NCBI GenBank assembly: GCA_900549845.1
Contig: URPT01000106.1
Span: 1-5,652 of the forward strand
Source of the DNA: an uncultured Veillonella sp.
GTDB lineage: Bacteria; Bacillota; Negativicutes; Veillonellales; Veillonellaceae
Direction of reading: 5' to 3'
DNA length: 5,652 bases
The notes under the pieces were generated by a model. That model searched no databases. It was given only the letters and a program-made list of their open reading frames with translations, and had not been told where the DNA came from. Positions 1-5,652 of the stretch are shown here, in pieces (positions within the stretch are counted from its first letter, which is position 1; every line of letters starts with the position of its first letter). Made by a program: the position numbers and the translations under genes.

Positions 1-3000
1 CGTCATCAACAGCATTTGTACTTTCACGTTTTACTAAGCTTTTCTTTTTATCTAAATACACATGATTAACTGTACTATTAGCTTTCGCGGTATTTAATGC
101 AACCGTATTACCAGATACGTGTACCTTGTCTGCCGCTAATAGTTGACTACCTTCCAGTTGTACTGTTTCAGAGGCTACAACAGAAACATTTTTACCTTCG
201 ATGCTACTACCAACAGATGATTGTGCTTTTACCAGATCATGAGACTGAGTCGTTTGAGAGTGTCCACCACCAGATTTACCTTTATCAAAACGATGTTCTT
301 CAAGCTCATGTGTAGCATTCATTGCTTTCATCGTTACATTGCGACCTGCCGTCACATTTGCATTCATATCTGACGTGATGACACCTGCCTCCATAGATAC
401 ATCTCGTCCTGCTACTACTGTTGTTTGACCAGCACCACCAATACGGCCTTGGTCTACACCCGTAATCGTTTCACGACGATTGTTGCTACTATTCCATTCA
501 ACTTTGCTATTACCGGCCTCATACTGTACGCCTTTATTAATTACATCGCGCCCCGCAGCAACCTTTGTGGAACCAGTTGCATTAGTTTGTATAATGGTGC
601 CACCTTCATTAATAACGTCTTTCTTAGCATACACAGAGACTGTATCATTGCCCATAATAGTGCCTTGTGTATTACGAACTTCGTCATTTGCTGTAACCGT
701 AGCCGTGTTACCTTTAATAAGACCATTATCATTGTGAATGGAATTACCAGTAAGAGTCACATCTTTCTCCGCTACAATACTACCGCTATTATGCATAGTA
801 TCAACAGATAGGTTAATAGATTGGGCCTGCAAATTAGCACCACCTTCTACTCGTTTTGTGTTTGGTGCTAAATATAAAGTAGGTACTAGCACAGTTTCAG
901 TTTTGCCATTTGGTAATACAACAGACTTACTAACTAGGAGCACTACATCCTCTTTAAGATTCTTTTGCTCAGCCTCTGTTAAACCTCTACCTAATACAAT
1001 AGATTGAGATTTGGTTACACTAATCCCTGCATCCATCAACTGGCGATATTGTTCTTCTGCTGAAAGACCAGATTGAAGTCTACTTTTACCGGTTTGACGC
1101 ATAATCTCTTGCATAACAAGCTGTTGCTCATAATACCCGTCACCCAATCGTTTTTGTATATTCATAGGGTCTAATTTGAGGCGAGATAATACGTAATCAG
1201 AAGATAAGAAGTTACGACGATTTGTAAAATTTGGATCGGTTTCAATCACATAGGATGTGTTAGGATTCGTCGATAACTGACTCATACTATTTAACAGAGA
1301 TGCATCTACTGTGGCATCACTCTTACTATTTTCTACATGACCGCCATATACGGCAACAGGTACATCTTTAGGGTTTACCTTGGTATTCTTATACTTAGCC
1401 TCACGAATATTGGTAGTATCCCACCCTTTTTTATGATGACGACTATAACTTGTAGCAGTGCCGTCTTCAGTAATATATTCATTACCTTTCGGGTTACTTT
1501 GTTCGTAATGACCTACGGTACCCGTAATATCTCCAACAGCGCTAATTTGACTCGCTTCATTCATCATATGATCTACATCCACATGTAAATTACCACCAGA
1601 AATAATTCGTCCAGGATTAGATGTATCTACTGTATCTTCCTCACGTGTACGATCATATTCATATTTAGTCCAACTATCATGATGTTTACCATTTATAGAA
1701 AGTTGGAGATTCTCAGAAGAGTGTACTACTACTTTATCTTTTGGAATTTCATCATCATGTCCATAAATTCGTTCTTCAGACAATTGATAACGCTTAATGC
1801 TGCCAGATGGAGCTACTTCGTTTTTGACATGCTCTTTGCCCTCTACAGCTACACGCTTAAGGGTAATACCACCATTTTTATTATCTACAGATTTCGCAAG
1901 TAAAGCTCCACCTTGACCAAACTCAATTGTTGATGCAGTATTTACTACACTATCCATTTTACCGGACACTGTACCTTTCTCATCCATCGTTTTACCAAGC
2001 TGTAATTTACCTTCTGCTTTGATTACACTACCATCTGTATTAACAATAGATTTTGTTGCTATAGACAAATCTTTTTGGGCAATCATAACAGGTGCTTCTT
2101 TAGTCGTAGCATTACCAGTTTGTATTACAGAATCAGTAGTAATCTTTGCTGTATCTACATAAAGTTTACCCTTATTCATCTGCTCTAGACTTTTAGTTGT
2201 AATATTGGCATCTGTAGCAGCTATCGTACCTGTATTTTGCAACTTGCCAGTACTATCTATGGTTAGTTTGTTTTGTGCAGATAATACGCCTTGGTTATTA
2301 ACCCCAAAGCCGTCATTAGTACCCACTAAGTACATACTATTAGCATACATCCCACCAATAGCAGCTACATCAAGGCCGACTTGACTCGATTCACCAGTTT
2401 TGTGAGTATTTGTAACTTTACCAGTAGCATCTACGGAAATATCATTCTTACCCGTTACAACTTGAGCATCTTGGGCCCAAACTTTACCATTGAGCTTTAC
2501 AGCCTCAGCAAGCATATCTGTACGTGCTGTTTTAGAGGCATTAAGACCTTTTTCACCAACTGTAATAGCACCTTTTTGTACATTATAGCCTGTAACACTA
2601 CCATTATTAATCATTGGATTACCCGTTGTAAGTGTAGCGCTACTCGCATTAATAAATGTGCCATTATTAACTGAAATACCATTAGGGTTTGCAATGATAA
2701 CATGCGCCTTATTACCTGCTACTTCAAGAGCACCATTCATAGAAGTAGAGCTTGTACCCGTTACTTCATTTAAAATCGTATTAGCCGTTGGGCCTACTAA
2801 ATTAGGGTTTCCCATAATATAGCCTGCAAGCTCTGTATTTACAGGTCGATTCGCATTATTTAAAATAAGTCCCTTTTCGTCTACATTAAAAGCATTATAT
2901 TGGTTATGTGATAACCCTTTATCATTAGGTGTATTAATATTAACGACAGTCATTCCATTACGAGCTTCTTCTATTTTTGGTCCTAATTTACCTTGATCAG

Positions 3001-3100
3001 GTACAACAGGATTAGCGAGGGCCATGGGAATCCATGGTGCAGAGTTAGTCGCTAACAACGCAGCAAAGATAGCCATTGCCGTCTGCTTTCTTATATTCAT
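1..3100 (-). CDS. Large TpsA/FhaB/CdiA-family secreted exoprotein (filamentous haemagglutinin-like), C-terminus beyond the window
   Basis: The frame from the ATG at 3098-3100 has no stop down to base 1, giving 1033 complete codons. Residues 1-29 look like a Sec signal peptide (MNIRKQ n-region, hydrophobic core, cleavage at MALA/N30). Residues 30 to about 280 form the TPS secretion domain: QYNAFNV (67-73), GNPNL (97-101), ANPNGI (137-142) and GGMYA (249-253), hallmarks of the haemagglutination-activity domain that TpsB recognises. FHA-type repeats follow, then a charged, His-rich stretch (about 455-580), a conserved module at about 600-750 (VIETDP 618-623, FLSSDYVL, KRLGDGYYEQQLV), four repeats of 19-24 residues (769-852), and an FHA-2-like region from about 890 (VVAGRDVSMEAG, VTAGRNVTMKA). 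By family knowledge this is a surface beta-helix adhesin or CdiA-type toxin carrier, exported by the TpsB upstream. The visible part has no cysteine. Family membership is very secure; adhesin versus CDI effector cannot be decided here. Confidence 0.95.
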   Translation of the reverse strand, partial: MNIRKQTAMAIFAALLATNSAPWIPMALANPVVPDQGKLGPKIEEARNGMTVVNINTPNDKGLSHNQYNAFNVDEKGLILNNANRPVNTELAGYIMGNPNLVGPTANTILNEVTGTSSTSMNGALEVAGNKAHVIIANPNGISVNNGTFINASSATLTTGNPMINNGSVTGYNVQKGAITVGEKGLNASKTARTDMLAEAVKLNGKVWAQDAQVVTGKNDISVDATGKVTNTHKTGESSQVGLDVAAIGGMYANSMYLVGTNDGFGVNNQGVLSAQNKLTIDSTGKLQNTGTIAATDANITTKSLEQMNKGKLYVDTAKITTDSVIQTGNATTKEAPVMIAQKDLSIATKSIVNTDGSVIKAEGKLQLGKTMDEKGTVSGKMDSVVNTASTIEFGQGGALLAKSVDNKNGGITLKRVAVEGKEHVKNEVAPSGSIKRYQLSEERIYGHDDEIPKDKVVVHSSENLQLSINGKHHDSWTKYEYDRTREEDTVDTSNPGRIISGGNLHVDVDHMMNEASQISAVGDITGTVGHYEQSNPKGNEYITEDGTATSYSRHHKKGWDTTNIREAKYKNTKVNPKDVPVAVYGGHVENSKSDATVDASLLNSMSQLSTNPNTSYVIETDPNFTNRRNFLSSDYVLSRLKLDPMNIQKRLGDGYYEQQLVMQEIMRQTGKSRLQSGLSAEEQYRQLMDAGISVTKSQSIVLGRGLTEAEQKNLKEDVVLLVSKSVVLPNGKTETVLVPTLYLAPNTKRVEGGANLQAQSINLSVDTMHNSGSIVAEKDVTLTGNSIHNDNGLIKGNTATVTANDEVRNTQGTIMGNDTVSVYAKKDVINEGGTIIQTNATGSTKVAAGRDVINKGVQYEAGNSKVEWNSSNNRRETITGVDQGRIGGAGQTTVVAGRDVSMEAGVITSDMNANVTAGRNVTMKAMNATHELEEHRFDKGKSGGGHSQTTQSHDLVKAQSSVGSSIEGKNVSVVASETVQLEGSQLLAADKVHVSGNTVALNTAKANSTVNHVYLDKKKSLVKRESTNAVDD

Positions 3101-3166
3101 ATTACTCTCCTTCTCTAGTACATACCATTCACCATTTAATTGTATAGCTGCACTAGATTACAACAC
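3101..3166 (-). other. Spacer between the TpsB and TpsA genes, no terminator seen
   Basis: These 66 bases separate the TpsB stop (TAA, 3167-3169) from the TpsA start. There is no GC-rich stem followed by a T-run and no convincing promoter, so both genes are probably on one transcript. A weak imperfect inverted repeat is present on the minus strand (CTAGT at 3152-3156 with ACTAG at 3115-3119, and ATAC at 3142-3145 with GTAT at 3122-3125). It ends beside the TpsA ribosome binding site and could fold in the mRNA, but the pairing is short. Confidence 0.6.
3105..3112 (-). promoter_or_regulatory. Ribosome binding site of the TpsA exoprotein
   Basis: The minus strand reads AAGGAGAG here, and the AGGAG core ends 6 bases before the ATG at 3100. 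This strong site fixes the start, and the signal peptide that begins there confirms it. The exoprotein therefore has its own ribosome entry rather than depending on translational coupling to TpsB. Confidence 0.85.
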
Positions 3167-4864
3167 TTAAAACTGATAGCTGCCTCTAAAGGCCCACACA
3201 CGCGTATCTGTATCAAAACCTTCTGGTTTCTTAATTGGTGTTCCTAATGATACATCATAGTTTACATCGTCACCAACCATACCACGTACACCAACCACAC
3301 CACCAATTAAGGTATTACCTAATTGAGTTTCTGTAGATGGCCCCCATACATGTCCAATATCTATCCCTACATATGGAGTAATTTGTTGTTTTCTAAATGG
3401 TAATGCCCATTCATTTTGTACATAATAGCCAGAGTCGCCTCTTAAGGTTTCTTCTCCACTAAAACCCCGTACAGAATAACGACCACCAATACTAAATTGA
3501 TCGGTTCCGAATAGACGTTGATCTGTGAACTGGCTTCTAAAACGCATCGTATATGTACCTTGCTTATGTCCCATACGAACACCCGTTTGAACTTGACCTT
3601 CTAAGCCTGCCATTTTATATAGTGTAGTAGGATTATCTGATAAGCCTTCCCAACTCCGTACTTGAGCACCCAATCCATTAATACCTTGTCGGTAAAATAG
3701 ATATACATCAGATACAGTATTGCCACTATATTGACGATGAGATAAACCAACTTCAACAGCTGTTGTATGTTGCTCTTGTACACCAAGCTCTACATCATCT
3801 AAATAATTATGACGCTCCTTATGAATGACTTTAGCTACAGCCGAAGTCTTAGAGCGACTGGTTCTATTTAATACTTGCTCTACTGCAAATTCTGTACCTT
3901 GCGTAGTCCCAGAAGAACGAAACGCATTAGGCATGAATACTAATTGATTATAACTATACTTATATGTCGAAAGACGATATCTACGGTTCCCATCAGGAAC
4001 AGAATAGCTAACCGCATATTGTTTTGATCCATGTCCATCATCATGATGACTGATATCTTTTGTAAAGCTAGTAGTTAATACGTCATTGAGTCCTGCCAGT
4101 TGACTAAAAGATAAAAATACAGCTCCTTGATACGTCCCTGTTGATTTATTCCCAGAATTATCTAACATCAAAGATCCGTGTACAAAACCTTTTTGCTCAA
4201 CTGTAAGCTTAACAATAGAATGTAATGGTTTTGTACCTGGCTCTATAGTCATCTTAATATCTTGACCTGGTACATTACGCATTTGGTCAATCCCTTGCTC
4301 AAGAGCTTGTCGACGTAATACATAACCTGGTCTTACAGGAAAGGCACTACGCCAATTGGTACGTGCTTTAGGATTTGTAAGAACAATATCCTCTACATAG
4401 CCAGGCATAATCTCAAAAGTGAGTGTACCAGACTGTAAATCTTGATTTGGCACAACTACTTGACTCGTAATGTACCCATCAGATAACAGTTGCTCTTGTA
4501 ATTCCTTTTGTAAAAACTGAATGCCCTCTGTTCCAATGCGATTATGATTATATAGCTGCAATCGATTTTTATATTTTTGAAGTACTGGTTCTGAGGAAGT
4601 CACCACAATATGCTCTATTGCAAACGATGTACTTTCCTTAGGTAATGACTTCATTGGTGCTTTATCTAAACCTGTATAACCAGATTCTGAACGCGGCAAA
4701 GCGGCCCCAGTCATGGGTGCTTCTGCACGTTGGCGTAAGGAAGCATCAGCTCGGGCCGCTTCTTGTTGTATAAATGGGTTTGATACTTCTGCCGCAAAAC
4801 TAGGCATAGTACCGAATGTGGTCAGCAAGCCAACACAACCTGCTGCAATACATACAACTCTCAT
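3167..4864 (-). CDS. TpsB/FhaC/ShlB-family outer-membrane transporter of a two-partner secretion system
   Basis: This gene encodes the 16-stranded barrel pore that exports the TpsA protein encoded downstream. Numbering is from the ATG at 4862-4864 (565 aa, the usual TpsB size). Residues 1 to about 24 are a Sec signal peptide (cleavage near PSFA/A25). A helix-prone segment (about 29-50, NPFIQQEAARADASLRQR) matches the position of the H1 plug helix. The first POTRA domain is about 81-154 (FAIEHIVVTS to EIMPGYVEDI) and the second about 159-225 (PGYVLRRQALEQGIDQM, then VKLTVEQK). The barrel runs from about 226 to the end. It contains the family-defining VRGF (465-468, bases 3461-3472), followed by RGDSG (475-479) and NEW, and ends in the aromatic residue of SYQF, the usual outer-membrane barrel signal. 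An in-frame ATG six codons upstream (4880-4882) would give 571 aa. It is disfavoured because the AGGAG site lies inside those extra codons and the predicted transcript would start only about 4 bases before it. The TpsB-before-TpsA order is as in shlBA and cdiBA loci. Confidence 0.95.
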   Translation of the reverse strand: MRVVCIAAGCVGLLTTFGTMPSFAAEVSNPFIQQEAARADASLRQRAEAPMTGAALPRSESGYTGLDKAPMKSLPKESTSFAIEHIVVTSSEPVLQKYKNRLQLYNHNRIGTEGIQFLQKELQEQLLSDGYITSQVVVPNQDLQSGTLTFEIMPGYVEDIVLTNPKARTNWRSAFPVRPGYVLRRQALEQGIDQMRNVPGQDIKMTIEPGTKPLHSIVKLTVEQKGFVHGSLMLDNSGNKSTGTYQGAVFLSFSQLAGLNDVLTTSFTKDISHHDDGHGSKQYAVSYSVPDGNRRYRLSTYKYSYNQLVFMPNAFRSSGTTQGTEFAVEQVLNRTSRSKTSAVAKVIHKERHNYLDDVELGVQEQHTTAVEVGLSHRQYSGNTVSDVYLFYRQGINGLGAQVRSWEGLSDNPTTLYKMAGLEGQVQTGVRMGHKQGTYTMRFRSQFTDQRLFGTDQFSIGGRYSVRGFSGEETLRGDSGYYVQNEWALPFRKQQITPYVGIDIGHVWGPSTETQLGNTLIGGVVGVRGMVGDDVNYDVSLGTPIKKPEGFDTDTRVWAFRGSYQF

Positions 4865-4872
4865 TAATTCCT

Positions 4873-4877
4873 CTCCT
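4873..4877 (-). promoter_or_regulatory. Ribosome binding site that decides the TpsB start
   Basis: AGGAG on the minus strand (within AAAGGAGAGG, 4870-4879) ends 8 bases before the ATG at 4862-4864. It lies between that ATG and an upstream in-frame ATG at 4880-4882. The upstream ATG is preceded by TTTACCTTATA, which has no Shine-Dalgarno match. Translation should therefore begin at 4864, and the first six residues of the longer reading frame are leader. Confidence 0.8.
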
Positions 4878-4892
4878 TTCATTATAAGGTAA

Positions 4893-4922
4893 ATTATATA
4901 TTAAATTATCTTCTTTTTGCAA
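4893..4922 (-). promoter_or_regulatory. Predicted promoter of the TpsB-TpsA operon
   Basis: On the minus strand, TTGCAA (4917-4922, 4 of 6 matches to the -35 consensus) is followed after 18 bases by a perfect TATAAT (4893-4898). Transcription should start near 4886, giving a leader of about 22 bases that carries the AGGAG site of TpsB. The region is very AT-rich, so chance -10 matches are expected, but the spacing relative to the ribosome site fits well. Confidence 0.6.
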
Positions 4923-4941
4923 TAAAATATTAAATATTTTA
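4923..4941. promoter_or_regulatory. Perfect 9+1+9 palindrome between divergent promoters, candidate operator
   Basis: TAAAATATT (4923-4931), a single central A (4932) and AATATTTTA (4933-4941) form a perfect inverted repeat. It abuts the -35 element of the TpsB promoter and lies just before the expected -35 region of the plus-strand gene, so a dimeric regulator bound here could affect both. The arms are pure A/T, so chance or simple DNA bending is a real alternative. Confidence 0.35.
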
Positions 4942-4962
4942 ATCCTTTGTTTATATTTTAAA

Positions 4963-4971
4963 TGCTATAAT
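4963..4971 (+). promoter_or_regulatory. Predicted extended -10 promoter of the plus-strand membrane-protein gene
   Basis: TGCTATAAT is a perfect -10 hexamer (4966-4971) with the upstream TG of an extended -10. No good -35 lies at 17 bases (TCCTTT, 4943-4948), which is tolerated for extended -10 promoters. The start would fall near 4978, leaving about 39 bases before the proposed TTG start at 5017. Confidence 0.5.
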
Positions 4972-5002
4972 ATTGTTAGATAATTTATATACTATTCAGA
5001 AG

Positions 5003-5007
5003 AGGAG
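5003..5007 (+). promoter_or_regulatory. Ribosome binding site supporting a TTG start
   Basis: AGGAG (within AGAAGAGGAG) ends 9 bases before TTG at 5017-5019. In this frame the only codons between the upstream stop (TAA, 4981-4983) and 5017 are non-start codons, and the first in-frame ATG is far downstream (5272). The site therefore favours initiation at TTG. Confidence 0.65.
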
Positions 5008-5014
5008 ATATTCC

Positions 5015-5104
5015 ATTTGGACTTAACATTTTTTTCAAATGTAATTACGCCAATATTACATTTGGACACAACATTTTTTATAAATGTAATCACGCCAATA
5101 TTAC
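5015..5104 (+). repeat. 45-bp imperfect tandem duplication at the start of the plus-strand gene
   Basis: Copy 1 (5015-5059) and copy 2 (5060-5104) are directly adjacent and match at 40 of 45 bases. The unit is 15 codons, so the frame is kept: LDLTFFSNVITPILH is followed by LDTTFFINVITPILQ. Four of the five differences change an amino acid (Leu to Thr and Ser to Ile, two bases each) and one is silent (ATT to ATC). Each copy begins with an in-frame TTG, but only the first has a ribosome binding site upstream. Confidence 0.9.
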
Positions 5105-5652
5105 AACTTCTTTTTGGAGGCTTAGTAGTTTATTACCTAAATAGAATTGACCAAAAACAAAAAGATACTATTAAATTAGGAAATTATGCAAAACAACTAT
5201 ATTATGCAATAACCCCAACTGCAATTGCACTCAGAACTTTATTATCAAATACTAAATTAGCACAAGAATATATGCAAAAAGGTTTAACACCTAATTTAAT
5301 TCAAAAATGTGAAGAGCACCAGCTATTAAGCTTAACTTACATCGACACAACTTTAAAAAATGAAGATAGTCAATTATGGAAAAAACTAGATAATCATTTT
5401 ATTTCTCTACCTATCTTAGAATATGAATTACTTTTTAAATACTTTACAGTATCCAGATTTTCGATCAATGCGTTACTAACTAATAATCTTAATTTAGAGA
5501 ATAAGCAGGTACAAGCCGTTTTAAAGCAAGGCTTAATGTATACTGATTGTGTAACAGCATATTTAAACTACCTTACAGAAGAAAGTAATAAAAAATATTG
5601 TCAATATTTACCTTTGCCAAAACCTTTTAAGTTTAGAAATAAATATAAAGAT
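5017..5652 (+). CDS. Membrane-anchored helical protein of unknown function, TTG start, 3' end beyond the window
   Basis: From TTG at 5017 there are 212 codons with no stop to the window edge. I do not recognise a family. The N-terminus contains a 15-residue tandem duplication (1-15 and 16-30). The second copy continues into a likely transmembrane helix at about 20-41 (FFINVITPILQLLFGGLVVYYL), followed by a charged flank (NRIDQKQKD), so most of the protein is probably cytoplasmic. The rest is rich in Leu, Lys, Asn and Tyr and looks alpha-helical, with two cysteines (near KCEEHQ and YTDCVT) plus one in KYCQY. No catalytic motif is evident. It is transcribed away from the secretion operon from its own promoter, so nothing ties it functionally to TPS. 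GC in sampled 60-base lines is about 23-33%, lower than in the neighbouring genes, suggesting a different origin. The reading frame is convincing; the function is unknown. Confidence 0.75.
   Translation, partial: MDLTFFSNVITPILHLDTTFFINVITPILQLLFGGLVVYYLNRIDQKQKDTIKLGNYAKQLYYAITPTAIALRTLLSNTKLAQEYMQKGLTPNLIQKCEEHQLLSLTYIDTTLKNEDSQLWKKLDNHFISLPILEYELLFKYFTVSRFSINALLTNNLNLENKQVQAVLKQGLMYTDCVTAYLNYLTEESNKKYCQYLPLPKPFKFRNKYKD

Larger units (their letters stand above)
4902..4987. repeat. Outer 10-base inverted repeat framing the divergent promoter region
   Basis: TAAATTATCT (4902-4911) is the exact reverse complement of AGATAATTTA (4978-4987). One arm lies in the spacer of the minus-strand promoter and the other near the predicted transcription start of the plus-strand promoter. 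Its centre (about 4944.5) is roughly 12 bases from that of the inner palindrome. It may be paired binding sites, but short AT-rich matches arise easily by chance. Confidence 0.25.

Noticed and set aside
97..1007. Several plus-strand ORFs of 72-128 codons (for example 425-811 and 738-1007)
   Set aside because: They overlap the TpsA reading frame on the opposite strand, lack good ribosome sites, and encode low-complexity sequence with no domain. They are antisense shadows of a repetitive gene.
1337..2674. Plus-strand ORFs at 1337-1588, 1679-1903 and 2381-2674
   Set aside because: They also lie wholly antisense to the open TpsA frame, with no promoter or ribosome-site support.
3115..3156. Inverted repeat between TpsB and TpsA as a Rho-independent terminator
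   Set aside because: The stem is short, broken and AT-rich, with no T-run after it on the minus strand. It is more likely chance or a minor mRNA fold.
3601..3786. 61-codon minus-strand ORF inside the TpsB gene
   Set aside because: It is in another frame of a clearly coding TpsB barrel region and has no independent signals.
4820..4864. Possible lipoprotein signal (AAGC) at the TpsB N-terminus
   Set aside because: Ala at -3 is not typical of a lipobox and the hydrophobic stretch before the Cys is too short. A standard signal-peptidase I site (PSFA/A) follows, and TpsB proteins are not lipoproteins.
4865..4882. Upstream ATG giving a 571-residue TpsB
   Set aside because: The six extra codons contain the Shine-Dalgarno site of the next ATG, and the upstream ATG has no ribosome site of its own.
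5060..5064. Second TTG (5062-5064) as the start of the plus-strand gene
   Set aside because: The sequence before it (CGCCAATATTACA) has no Shine-Dalgarno match, whereas the first TTG has AGGAG 9 bases upstream.
1..5652. CRISPR array, tRNA/rRNA gene, insertion sequence or integrase
   Set aside because: I saw no regularly spaced direct repeats, no tRNA-like or rRNA-like sequence and no transposase or recombinase coding sequence.

Overview
The window is mostly a two-partner (type Vb) secretion locus on the minus strand, with an unrelated AT-rich gene facing away from it on the plus strand at the right end. The organism is most likely a diderm Firmicute of the Negativicutes, Veillonella-like. 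This is inferred from a low-to-moderate GC content (roughly 40% in the secretion genes by hand count of sampled lines), strong AGGAG-type Shine-Dalgarno sites, sigma-A-like promoters, and outer-membrane proteins that only a double-membrane cell would use. No marker gene is present, so the taxonomy is tentative.

Layout, in minus-strand transcription order. A strong promoter (4893-4922) drives an outer-membrane transporter of the TpsB/FhaC/ShlB/CdiB family (4864 down to 3167; 565 aa from the preferred start). After 66 bases with no terminator comes a very large exoprotein of the TpsA/FhaB/CdiA family, from 3100 leftwards. It stays open to base 1 (1033 complete codons, no stop), so its C-terminus is outside the window. 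The exoprotein shows a Sec signal peptide, a complete TPS secretion domain with NPNL and NPNGI motifs, filamentous-haemagglutinin beta-helix repeats, a conserved central module around a VIETDP sequence, more repeats, and the start of an FHA-2-like haemagglutinin-repeat region. Both proteins should reach the periplasm through Sec. TpsB then binds the TPS domain through its POTRA domains and threads the exoprotein to the cell surface. Whether the exoprotein is an adhesin or a contact-dependent-inhibition (CdiA-type) toxin carrier depends on the missing C-terminus.

The 4883-5016 gap holds two back-to-back promoters around a perfect 9+1+9 AT-rich palindrome, a possible shared control site.

On the plus strand, an ORF starting with TTG at 5017 runs open to the window end (212 codons). 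It encodes an N-terminally membrane-anchored, mostly helical protein of no recognised family. Its first codons are a 45-bp tandem duplication, and its GC content (about 27-28% in sampled lines) is well below that of the secretion genes.

The features most likely to be missed are the edge-truncated exoprotein, the edge-truncated TTG-start gene, and the corrected start of TpsB. I see no RNA gene, CRISPR array, insertion sequence or clear Rho-independent terminator.
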